From the NCBI GenBank assembly GCA_017547125.1, contig JAFYQL010000010.1:1-5285 (forward strand): DNA of 5,285 bases, in the 5' to 3' direction. Under the pieces are notes generated by a model that saw only the letters and a list, made by a program, of their open reading frames with translations, ran no database searches and had not been told where the DNA came from. Position 1 is the first letter of the stretch. Every line of letters begins with the position of its first letter. This document shows positions 1 through 5,012 of this stretch, piece after piece. A program made the translations under genes and the position numbers. The DNA is from Bacillota bacterium (GTDB lineage: Bacteria > Bacillota > Clostridia > Lachnospirales > Anaerotignaceae).

Positions 1-422
1 AAAATGCCAAAAATCGTTGCACAGGTTTCATCCGTAAGGCCTGTTGATGTAAAAAACGGTCTTTCATAGCCTCCTGCATCTATCACCTCAAGATCAAGGC
101 CTGTTTCTTCCTTCGCTTCCCTTACCGCAGCAGACTTTATGTCTTCGCCTTCTTCCACAAGACCTGCCGGAAATTCATACACATAAGTGCCCAAAGGATA
201 TCTGAACTGACGGATAAGCGCAATTTTATCTTCGAAAATGCCATATATAAGTACGCCGTTTGTTTTAAGAGTTTTTCTTGCAGGCATAGTATCTTCTGCA
301 TCTTTTGCCATTTATGCCATATAATAACTGAATACAAAGCCATCTCTTGTTTCAGCTTCAAGTTCATACATATTTGCAAATCTGTTGTTGGTCTGTTTTG
401 TAATTTTTCTTACTCCGGTCAT
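1..422 (-). pseudogene. NUDIX hydrolase (ADP-ribose pyrophosphatase-like), interrupted by an in-frame TAA; 3' end outside window
   Basis: NUDIX enzymes of this type hydrolyse nucleoside diphosphates linked to another moiety, typically ADP-ribose to AMP and ribose-5-phosphate, in the cytoplasm. Starting from ATG at 422-420, the reading frame matches the family from beginning to window edge. The upstream sheet contains RQFRYPLGTYVYEFPAG, and the complete Nudix box lies at residues 87-109 (bases 96-164): G, five residues, E, seven residues, then REAKEETGL. Codon 37 (314-312) is TAA and the next codon (311-309) is ATG. The start at 422 is preferred over the ATG at 425 because AGGAGG at 431-436 then sits 8 bases upstream. 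A nonsense mutation of a serine codon (TCA to TAA) is a simple explanation, since related proteins usually have a short polar residue after the alanine here. Alternatives are reinitiation at the ATG, giving a box-containing fragment, or a sequence error. Family assignment is confident; exact substrate is not. Confidence 0.85.
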
Positions 423-454
423 CATTCTGCCTCCTGCAAGCTTTGTATAAAATG

Positions 455-483
455 ATGATAACACAGCCATTTTACAAATTCAA
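455..483 (-). promoter_or_regulatory. Probable vegetative promoter of the NUDIX gene
   Basis: On the minus strand TTGAAT (483-478) and TATCAT (460-455) are separated by 17 bases, a fair match to the vegetative consensus (4/6 and 5/6). Transcription would begin near 448, giving a short untranslated leader of about 25 bases carrying the AGGAGG at 431-436. It is back to back with the ilv promoter, about 90 bases apart. Inferred from sequence only. Confidence 0.55.
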
Positions 484-572
484 CTTGGCATTTCAGAACA
501 AAAAAGTTGCAGAAAACCCCTCCCAAAACACCATGTGGTACTACTTCTTTTGCATTTTTTTGACCAAATCTA

Positions 573-601
573 TTGACAAATTACACTCATAGTTCTATAC
601 T
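573..601 (+). promoter_or_regulatory. Vegetative promoter of the ilvBNC operon
   Basis: TTGACA at 573-578 and TATACT at 596-601 are separated by exactly 17 bases, close to ideal for the housekeeping sigma factor. Transcription should start around 607-609, producing a leader of about 230 nt before ilvB. The near-consensus promoter suggests that control lies mainly in the leader rather than in initiation; no convincing operator is visible next to it. Confidence 0.85.
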
Positions 602-645
602 ACCAACAAGATATATTTGTATTTAGAAAGGATACACTTACCCTT

Positions 646-723
646 ATGTTGAATCTTGTACTCGTCATCGTGATTATCAACATTATTAACCTCATCGTAG
701 ATGAGGCTATTTGTGTTAAATAA
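646..723 (+). CDS. ilvL: Branched-chain-amino-acid leader peptide (attenuation sensor)
   Basis: A 25-codon ORF lies in the transcribed leader between the promoter and the ilvB attenuator. Sixteen of its 25 residues are Leu (4), Ile (7) or Val (5), including the uninterrupted run LVLVIVII at residues 4-11, then II and LIV further on. This matches what the downstream operon makes, so charged tRNA-Leu, -Ile and -Val levels would set ribosome progress along it. The likely ribosome binding site is GAAAGGA (626-632), 13 bases from the ATG; this is longer than ideal and may mean modest translation. The last third of the ORF contains a 7-bp hairpin, CCTCATC (690-696) with GATGAGG (700-706). The stop codon lies 5 bases before the candidate antiterminator arm at 728. 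The peptide itself probably has no other function. The symbol follows the usual name for such leaders. Confidence 0.88.
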   Translation: MLNLVLVIVIINIINLIVDEAICVK

Positions 724-771
724 TTAAGCGATTTGATGAGCATAAGCATAGGCAGTTTGAAGTATACATTT

Positions 772-805
772 AAACCCTTGCAGCAAATCGCCGCAAGGGT
801 TTTTT
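772..805 (+). terminator. Attenuator terminator before ilvB
   Basis: AAACCCTTGC (772-781) pairs perfectly with GCAAGGGTTT (793-802) around an 11-base loop, and the T-run extends through 805. This is an intrinsic terminator only 33 bases before the ilvB start, in a position where it makes sense only as a regulated terminator. Confidence 0.9.
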
Positions 806-837
806 AATTACAGAAAAAAATTCAGGAGGAAAATTAT

Positions 838-2496
838 ATGATGTTAAACGGCTGCGATATAATTATGGAAGTTCTTATTGAACAGGGCGTTGATACAATT
901 TTCGGTTATCCAGGCGGCACAGTACTTGATATATACGATGCTCTTTACAGATATCAGGATAAAATCAAACATGTACTTACAGCACACGAACAGGGCGCTG
1001 CCCACGCTGCAGACGGCTACAGCCGAGCAAGCGGAAAAGTTGGCGTGTGTCTTGCAACAAGCGGACCTGGTGCAGCAAACCTTATCACAGGCCTTGCAAC
1101 TGCAAAAGCCGATTCAATACCAATGGTTGCCATTACAGGCAACGTTGCAACAAGCATGATCGGTACTGACGCATTCCAGGAAGTTGATACAATCGGTCTT
1201 TCAATTCCTGTTGCAAAGCATTCATTCCAGGTTAAATCAATCAAAGACCTTGCTCCAACTTTAAGAGAAGCATTCAGATTTGCAAAAAGCGGACGTCCGG
1301 GTCCGGTACTTGTAGACGTACCAAAAAATATTCAGCTTTCATCTGCAGAATTCAGTCCAATGCCTGCAGTAGAAAAAACACCTGATGCAGAACCTGACAA
1401 GGCTCTTCTCGACAAGGCAGTTGAACTTATCAACGAAAGCAAGCGTCCGCTTCTTTTCTGCGGCGGCGGTATCATAAACGCAAACTGCTGGGATCTTATT
1501 ACTCCACTTGCTGAAAAGGCTGATGCTTATGCTTCATTCTCAATGATGGGCCTTACAACAATGGACGGTACAAATGAACGTTACCTTGGCATGAACGGTA
1601 TGCACGGCAGACTTGCTTCAACAAAGGCATTTACAGAAGCCGACCTTATTATTGCTGCAGGCGTTCGCTTCACAGACAGAGCAACAGGCAACAAAGACAA
1701 GTTTGCACCTAAAGCAAAAATAATTCACATCGACGTTGATATTGCTGAACACGACAAAAACATTGTTGCTGACATTACAGTAGCTGGAAGTCTTGAAACA
1801 GCACTTGGATACATACTTGAAAACATCGAACAGAAAAACAACCCTGAATGGCACGAAATAATGAAGCTTTTCAAACAGCAGGAAGAAGATGCAAAAATTC
1901 CTCACGACTGCTTAATGCCATGGGATGTTATAAATGCAGTTCAGGCTAAAGCACCTGCTGATGCAAACATTGCTACAGACGTAGGTCAGCATCAGATGTG
2001 GGTTGCACAGCACTACACATTCACAAAACCAAGAACACACCTTACAAGCGGCGGTCTTGGAACAATGGGTTACGGTATGGGTGCAGCAATCGGCGCAGCA
2101 ATGGCAACAGGCAAACGTTCAGTGCTCTTCACAGGCGACGGCAGCTTCGGCATGAACCTTAACGAGCTTGCAACAGCAGTTACTCAGAAGCTTCCGCTTA
2201 CAATCGTTATTTTAAACAACAGCCGTCTCGGCATGATCCGTCAGTGGCAGAGCCTTTTCTTCGGAGAAAGATTTATGGCTACAGTACCTGACAGAAAAAC
2301 TGACTTTGTTAAGCTTGCAGAAGCCTTCGGCGCAGTTGGCTACAGAGCAGAAACACTTGAAGAAGTTAATGCAGCACTTGATAAGGCATTTTCAATTGAC
2401 ACACCTTGCATTGTGGAATGTATCGTTCCTTCTGATGAAAACGTACTTCCAATGGTTCCGCCAAACGGCACCATCGACAATGTTATCTTGAAATAA
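838..2496 (+). CDS. ilvB: Acetolactate synthase (acetohydroxyacid synthase), large catalytic subunit
   Basis: This thiamine-diphosphate enzyme condenses two pyruvates to acetolactate, or pyruvate with 2-oxobutyrate to acetohydroxybutyrate, the first common step of Val/Leu/Ile synthesis. It is 552 residues, a normal length. The N-terminal pyrimidine-binding domain (about 1-170) has FGYPGG at 22-27 and the catalytic glutamate E51 in AHEQGAAHAADGYSR. The central domain spans about 190-325. The C-terminal domain (about 360-530) has GLGTMGYG at 407-414 and the ThDP/magnesium motif from GDG (433-435) to NN (460-461). The tail PMVPPNG is typical of biosynthetic acetohydroxyacid synthases and argues against pyruvate oxidase or the catabolic AlsS type, as does the adjacent regulatory subunit. 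The start at 838 is favoured over the next ATG (841) because AGGAGG at 824-829 is 8 bases upstream. It lies 33 bases after the attenuator and 13 bases before ilvN. Confidence 0.97.
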   Translation: MMLNGCDIIMEVLIEQGVDTIFGYPGGTVLDIYDALYRYQDKIKHVLTAHEQGAAHAADGYSRASGKVGVCLATSGPGAANLITGLATAKADSIPMVAITGNVATSMIGTDAFQEVDTIGLSIPVAKHSFQVKSIKDLAPTLREAFRFAKSGRPGPVLVDVPKNIQLSSAEFSPMPAVEKTPDAEPDKALLDKAVELINESKRPLLFCGGGIINANCWDLITPLAEKADAYASFSMMGLTTMDGTNERYLGMNGMHGRLASTKAFTEADLIIAAGVRFTDRATGNKDKFAPKAKIIHIDVDIAEHDKNIVADITVAGSLETALGYILENIEQKNNPEWHEIMKLFKQQEEDAKIPHDCLMPWDVINAVQAKAPADANIATDVGQHQMWVAQHYTFTKPRTHLTSGGLGTMGYGMGAAIGAAMATGKRSVLFTGDGSFGMNLNELATAVTQKLPLTIVILNNSRLGMIRQWQSLFFGERFMATVPDRKTDFVKLAEAFGAVGYRAETLEEVNAALDKAFSIDTPCIVECIVPSDENVLPMVPPNGTIDNVILK

Positions 2497-2509
2497 GGAG
2501 GAATTAAAA

Positions 2510-3028
2510 ATGAATGAACATTTCGCTGTATGTATAATTGTTACCAACATGGCCGGTGTTCTCACAAGAATATCTTCACTTTTCAGCCAGAGAGGTTTCA
2601 ATATTGATACATTTACATCAGGCGCAACTGAAAACCCTGCTTATGCACGTATCACAATCACTGCAACAGGCGACCAGAGAAAGAAAGATCAGCTCCTTAA
2701 ACAGCTTTCAAAGCTTTACGACGTAAAGAAAGTAGAAGTTATGCAGCCGGAAAACACTATCTTAAGAGAGCTTATGATAGTAAAAATCAAAACTGAGGGC
2801 GACAAGCTCCGTGAAGTTATTGATGCATCATCAGTTTTCGGCGGCAAGGTAGTTGATATGAACCCTGGCACAGTATGTGTTGAAATGTGCGGCAAGGGCA
2901 CAAAACTTGATGCATTTTTAAATTATGTTAAGGCTTACGGAATTCTTGAATATTGCCGTACAGGTCTTATAGCAGTTGAAAGAGGCAGTAACTGTATGTT
3001 CAGCCAGCCGGTTGAAGATGCAGAATAA
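2510..3028 (+). CDS. ilvN: Acetolactate synthase, small regulatory subunit
   Basis: The small subunit binds IlvB, stimulates it and confers feedback inhibition, usually by valine. The protein has 172 residues, slightly longer than the E. coli IlvH type. An ACT domain covers about residues 4-78, with the typical start FAVCIIVTNMAGVLTRISSL; N13, G16 and N31 (in RGFNIDTF) lie where effector-binding residues are found in the family. A second domain (about 85-165) has LRELMIVKIK and ends with EYCRTGLIAVERG, the usual C-terminal signature. Its ribosome binding site AAGGAGG (2495-2501) overlaps the ilvB stop codon and lies 8 bases from the ATG, so the two subunits are probably translated from one message in balanced amounts. 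The predicted ACT residues are intact, so feedback control is likely retained, though this cannot be proved by reading. Confidence 0.95.
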   Translation: MNEHFAVCIIVTNMAGVLTRISSLFSQRGFNIDTFTSGATENPAYARITITATGDQRKKDQLLKQLSKLYDVKKVEVMQPENTILRELMIVKIKTEGDKLREVIDASSVFGGKVVDMNPGTVCVEMCGKGTKLDAFLNYVKAYGILEYCRTGLIAVERGSNCMFSQPVEDAE

Positions 3029-3070
3029 ATAAAGAATTAAAAATTTTTTAATACAAAGGAGAGTTTTATT

Positions 3071-4057
3071 ATGGCAAGAATGTATTATGAAAAGGACGCA
3101 GACAAGAATGTAATTTTAAACAAAAAAGTAGCAGTTATCGGTTACGGCAGCCAGGGTCATGCTCACGCGCTTAACCTTAAAGACAGCGGCGTTGACGTAG
3201 TTGTTGGTCTTTACGAAGGTTCAAAGAGCAAAGCAAGAGCTGAAGAAGCTGGTCTTACAGTTATGAACACAGCTGACGCTGTTAAAGCAGCTGACTTCGT
3301 TATCCTTCTTGTAAACGATGAAACACAGGCTAAACTTTACAAATCAGATATCGCTCCTAACCTTAAAGAAGGCGCTGCACTTTGCTTCGCTCACGGTTTC
3401 AACATCCACTTTGGTCAGATTGTTCCTCCAAAGAACGTTGACGTTGTTATGGTTGCTCCAAAGGGCCCTGGCCACACAGTAAGAAGCCAGTATGTTGAAG
3501 ATTTTGGTGTACCAATGCTTATCGCTGTATACCAGGACTACACAGGCAAAGCTAAAGACATCGCTCTTTCATATGCTGATGCTATCGGCGGCACAAGAGC
3601 AGGCGTTCTTGAAACAACATTCAAAGAAGAAACAGAAACAGACCTTTTCGGTGAACAGGCAGTTCTTTGCGGCGGTGTTTGCGAACTTATGAGAGCTGGT
3701 TTCGACACACTCGTTGAAGCTGGTTACCAGCCAGAAAGCGCATACTTCGAATGTATGCACGAAATGAAACTTATCATCGACCTTCTCGTTAAACACGGTA
3801 TGTCATTCATGCGTTACTCAATCAGCGACACTGCTGAATACGGCGACTACTATGCAGGTCCAAAGATTGTAACACAGGATACAAGAAAAGCTATGAAGGG
3901 TCTCCTCAAAGACATTCAGGAAGGTACATTTGCTAAAGACTGGATCCTTGAAAACCAGGCTGGTCGTCCTCACTTCAATGCTATGAGAAGAATCCACAGC
4001 GAACACCTTTCAGAAAAAGTTGGTGCTGAACTCAGAAGCCACATGAGAATGAAATAA
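3071..4057 (+). CDS. ilvC: Ketol-acid reductoisomerase, class I (short form)
   Basis: This enzyme isomerises and reduces acetolactate or acetohydroxybutyrate to the dihydroxy acids using Mg2+ and NAD(P)H, the step after IlvBN. The 328-residue length fits the short class I form. The Rossmann domain has GYGSQGHAHALNL at 24-36, FAHGFNIHFG at 106-115 (H108 in the active site) and PKGPGHTVRS. The all-helical C-terminal domain supplies the metal ligands D191 and E195 (DLFGE) and E227 and E231 (ECMHE), with S252 in YSISDTAEYGD. The loop after the second strand is LYEGSKS (47-53): it has E49 and no arginine where NADPH-specific relatives usually carry one. The ribosome binding site is AAAGGAG (3055-3061), 9 bases from the ATG and 42 bases after ilvN. 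Codon bias is strong, suggesting high expression. It is the last gene of the operon. Confidence 0.97.
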   Translation: MARMYYEKDADKNVILNKKVAVIGYGSQGHAHALNLKDSGVDVVVGLYEGSKSKARAEEAGLTVMNTADAVKAADFVILLVNDETQAKLYKSDIAPNLKEGAALCFAHGFNIHFGQIVPPKNVDVVMVAPKGPGHTVRSQYVEDFGVPMLIAVYQDYTGKAKDIALSYADAIGGTRAGVLETTFKEETETDLFGEQAVLCGGVCELMRAGFDTLVEAGYQPESAYFECMHEMKLIIDLLVKHGMSFMRYSISDTAEYGDYYAGPKIVTQDTRKAMKGLLKDIQEGTFAKDWILENQAGRPHFNAMRRIHSEHLSEKVGAELRSHMRMK

Positions 4058-4068
4058 TTGAATTTTCA

Positions 4069-4098
4069 AAAAGCCCGTATCCTTTGATATGGGCTTTT
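4069..4098 (+). terminator. Intrinsic terminator of the ilvBNC operon
   Basis: AAAAGCCCGTATC (4069-4081) pairs along 13 positions, one of them G-U, with GATATGGGCTTTT (4086-4098) around a 4-base loop, 12 bases after the ilvC stop. The T-run is only four long and is inside the stem, so termination may be incomplete; the A-run on the other side makes it partly bidirectional. Confidence 0.85.
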
Positions 4099-4106
4099 GC
4101 CTTATG

Positions 4107-4135
4107 TTGACAAAGAATATGTCGGCTTTTATACT
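4107..4135 (+). promoter_or_regulatory. Vegetative promoter of the 74-residue small protein gene
   Basis: TTGACA (4107-4112) and TATACT (4130-4135) are separated by 17 bases, the same hexamers and spacing as the ilv promoter. Transcription should start near 4142. It begins only 9 bases after the operon terminator, showing that the small gene is an independent unit. Confidence 0.85.
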
Positions 4136-4183
4136 GACACTACAGGCTATTGGCCTTAAATTTTCACATCGGAGGAAACAAAA

Positions 4184-4408
4184 ATGGATATTATGGACAA
4201 AATTGAAGACATCGTTGAAACAATAATGAAGGACAAGTCTCTTCTTGCAAAATTTGAAAAAGACCCTGTTGCAGTTATTGAAAAACTCGTGGGCATGGAT
4301 CTTCCTGATGCACAGGTTGAAAAACTTATTAAAGCTATTAAAACAAAAATTGGTGCAGAAAAACTTGGCGATGCTCTCGGCGGTTTAGGAAAACTTTTCG
4401 GCAAATAA
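4184..4408 (+). CDS. Small helical protein of unknown function (74 residues)
   Basis: I do not recognise a characterised family. The protein has no signal peptide, no cysteines and no membrane segment. Acidic and basic residues nearly balance (about 14 D/E against 13 K). Residues 1-34 look like an amphipathic helix; a short break around GMDLPD (37-42) precedes a second helix (about 43-57), and the C-terminus is a glycine-rich amphipathic stretch, LGDALGGLGKLFGK (61-74). The FEKDPVAVIEKLVGMDLP segment resembles small clostridial hypothetical proteins and loosely the leader part of some peptide-natural-product precursors, but no modification enzyme is in view. A real gene is well supported: GGAGG (4171-4175) sits 8 bases before the ATG, with its own promoter upstream and a terminator directly downstream. 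The start at 4184 is chosen over the ATG at 4193 for that spacing. An abundant cytoplasmic or secreted-without-signal peptide is possible; function is unknown. Confidence 0.88.
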   Translation: MDIMDKIEDIVETIMKDKSLLAKFEKDPVAVIEKLVGMDLPDAQVEKLIKAIKTKIGAEKLGDALGGLGKLFGK

Positions 4409-4410
4409 TT

Positions 4411-4438
4411 AAAAGCAGTCCGTAAGGACTGCTTTTTT
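4411..4438 (+). terminator. Intrinsic terminator of the small protein gene
   Basis: AAAAGCAGTCC (4411-4421) pairs perfectly with GGACTGCTTTT (4426-4436) around a GTAA tetraloop (GNRA type), and the T-run reaches 4438. It begins 2 bases after the stop codon. The opposing A-run also allows termination of minus-strand transcripts. Confidence 0.92.
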
Positions 4439-4443
4439 GATGC

Positions 4444-4512
4444 AAAAAATAAACCTGACGTCAGCAGGAAGGAGTGAAGCTGGTTCACCAGCCGTGCTCC
4501 CTGCTAACGCAG
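4444..4512 (-). terminator. Long stem-loop with T-tract, reading on the minus strand
   Basis: The stem covers 4455-4512. CTG and CGT (4455-4461) pair with ACG and CAG (4507-4512), AGCAGG (4463-4468) with CCTGCT (4500-4505), and the tip GCTGG/CCAGC (4479-4483/4488-4492) closes a 4-base loop. On the minus strand it is followed after one G by TTT-A-TTTTTT (4453-4444), the arrangement of an intrinsic terminator. It faces the terminator of the small protein gene, so the two units converge. Confidence 0.55.
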
Positions 4513-4563
4513 ACTCTTATAATAGTATATAATAACTCTTTCAAAAAACAACAGCGGCAACAC
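4504..4563 (-). pseudogene. Hydrophobic mini-ORF, possibly the decayed end of a small membrane peptide gene
   Basis: From GTG (4563-4561) to TAG (4506-4504) the frame reads VLPLLFFERVIIYYYKSLR: a hydrophobic stretch with a basic end. A neighbouring frame just upstream reads SSVAAVVF and then hits TGA inside a run of six T. Removing one T would join them as SSVAAVVFERVIIYYYKSLR, which looks more like one short membrane peptide. A purine-rich GGGAG lies at 4579-4575, about 11 bases before the GTG. Small hydrophobic peptides with structured leaders and a strong terminator are typical of type I toxin or holin-like toxin loci in Clostridia, and this resembles a worn copy. Identity is tentative. 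Confidence 0.3.
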
Positions 4564-4570
4564 TACTATA

Positions 4571-4620
4571 TCAGCTCCCATCGCTTTCAAGTAGTAGCAT
4601 CACCGCCATCTTGCTTTCAT
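4571..4620 (-). other. Two overlapping very short ORFs upstream of the hydrophobic mini-ORF
   Basis: On the minus strand ATG at 4620-4618 opens a 6-codon ORF (MKARWR) ending in TGA at 4602-4600. ATG at 4609-4607 opens a 12-codon ORF (MAVMLLLESDGS) ending in TGA at 4573-4571, eight bases before the GTG of the hydrophobic mini-ORF. GGTGATG links stop and start. The arrangement could couple translation to the downstream peptide or be chance; no expression evidence can be read from sequence. Confidence 0.2.
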
Positions 4621-4626
4621 AATTTA

Positions 4627-4689
4627 AAGCCCAGTCTCGCTTCCTGTCAGTGAAATAAACATTTCAAAGATGGCTGTTGAGTTGGGCTT
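4627..4689 (-). ncRNA. Closed hairpin domain (possible structured leader RNA)
   Basis: AAGCCCA (4627-4633) pairs with TGGGCTT (4683-4689), enclosing a second perfect stem TGAAAT (4651-4656)/ATTTCA (4661-4666) with a 4-base loop. On the minus strand it ends 7 bases before the ATG at 4620. The minus frame through it is also open (STAIFEMFISLTGSETGL, then TAA at 4626-4624), so a peptide-coding alternative cannot be excluded. The strand is inferred from its position ahead of the mini-ORFs and the downstream minus terminator. Confidence 0.35.
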
Positions 4690-4726
4690 ATATTTATTAT
4701 AAACCTGTATATTACAAATTGCAAAT

Positions 4727-4749
4727 AAAAAACGCCTGCCAACGGGCAG
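4727..4749 (-). terminator. Terminator-like hairpin on the minus strand
   Basis: On the minus strand CTGCC (4749-4745) pairs with GGCAG (4740-4736) around CGTT. After GCG a run of six T follows (4732-4727). The stem is short but GC-rich. It would end a transcript coming from the tandem hairpin region to the right. Confidence 0.45.
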
Positions 4750-4769
4750 TCAGGAAACAATCTTCCTGA
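4750..4769. repeat. Perfect 7-bp inverted repeat
   Basis: TCAGGAA (4750-4756) and TTCCTGA (4763-4769) are separated by 6 bases. The repeat directly abuts the terminator-like hairpin at 4727-4749 and is followed by TAGTGAC at 4770-4776 and again at 4781-4787, an 11-base spacing close to one helical turn. It could be a protein-binding site or part of an RNA fold. Confidence 0.4.
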
Positions 4770-4810
4770 TAGTGACCTATTAGTGACAAGCGCTCAATAC
4801 ATTATAAAGT

Positions 4811-4876
4811 GGATACAAGTGCTACATCTGCCAACGCAACTGCATCCGTAAAAACGGCCAAGACACTAGTGCATCC
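4811..4876 (-). ncRNA. Tandem hairpin unit A (candidate structured RNA)
   Basis: On the minus strand GGATGCA (4876-4870) pairs with TGTATCC (4817-4811) over 7 bp with one G-U; the plus strand would have A-C there, pointing to a minus-strand RNA. Inside lies a hairpin CCGT/ACGG (4846-4849/4854-4857). It shares CATCTGC (4825-4831), GGCCAAG (4856-4862) and TAGTGCATCC (4867-4876), written as plus strand, with unit B in the same order. Confidence 0.4.
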
Positions 4877-4926
4877 AATCACATTATATGCTTTACATTT
4901 AAAAAATGCAATAAATATAACAAAAA

Positions 4927-5012
4927 GGCTGCCTCATCTGCAAAGACCGCGCCATATGTCGACCTATGGCCAAGCAATCCGCTGAAGCAACCCATAAGAA
5001 ATTAGTGCATCC
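4927..5012 (-). ncRNA. Tandem hairpin unit B (diverged copy of unit A)
   Basis: The blocks CATCTGC (4935-4941), GGCCAAG (4968-4974) and TAGTGCATCC (5003-5012) recur in the order seen in unit A, with 24 extra bases between the last two. On the minus strand GGTTGC (4992-4987) pairs with GCAGCC (4932-4927), again with a wobble that exists only on that strand, followed by five T. Inside is GCCATA/TATGGC (4951-4956/4965-4970), where unit A has its inner hairpin. Confidence 0.4.

Larger units (their letters stand above)
608..806 (+). promoter_or_regulatory. Transcription attenuator leader RNA of ilvBNC
   Basis: Visible elements in order are: the leader ORF (646-723); an early hairpin 690-696/700-706; GCGATTTGATG (728-738), complementary to 781-791 at 10 of 11 positions; and the terminator 772-805. 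A second GATGAG (735-740) could also pair with CTCATC (691-696). Inferred mechanism: a ribosome reaching the stop at 721-723 covers the 728-735 arm, so the terminator forms and transcription stops. A ribosome stalled on Leu/Ile/Val codons leaves 728-738 free to pair with the terminator loop and first arm, letting polymerase read into ilvB. No T-box core sequence is present, so ribosome stalling is the better explanation. Confidence 0.8.

Noticed and set aside
137..379. 80-codon open frame on the minus strand at the left edge
   Set aside because: It is in a different frame from the NUDIX protein and gives a low-complexity, family-free translation; it is a shadow of the interrupted NUDIX gene.
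488..502. Possible CodY-type operator around ATTTCAGAAC
   Set aside because: Only about 9 of 15 positions match the known consensus, it is not symmetrical beyond the core, and it lies more than 70 bases upstream of the ilv -35 hexamer.
608..837. T-box riboswitch in the ilv leader
   Set aside because: No T-box core (AGGGTGGNACCGCG-like) or specifier-loop architecture is visible, and the space is taken by a convincing leader-peptide ORF.
4156..4488. 110-codon minus-strand ORF starting at GTG 4488
   Set aside because: It runs antisense to the 74-residue gene and through two terminator hairpins, has no ribosome binding site, and its reading reflects the sense gene's codon pattern.
4801..4974. 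Plus-strand frame with CxxC-like pattern (KCYICQRNC) over the tandem units
   Set aside because: There is no start codon with a ribosome binding site, the frame is not kept between the two units, and the stems explain the conservation better.
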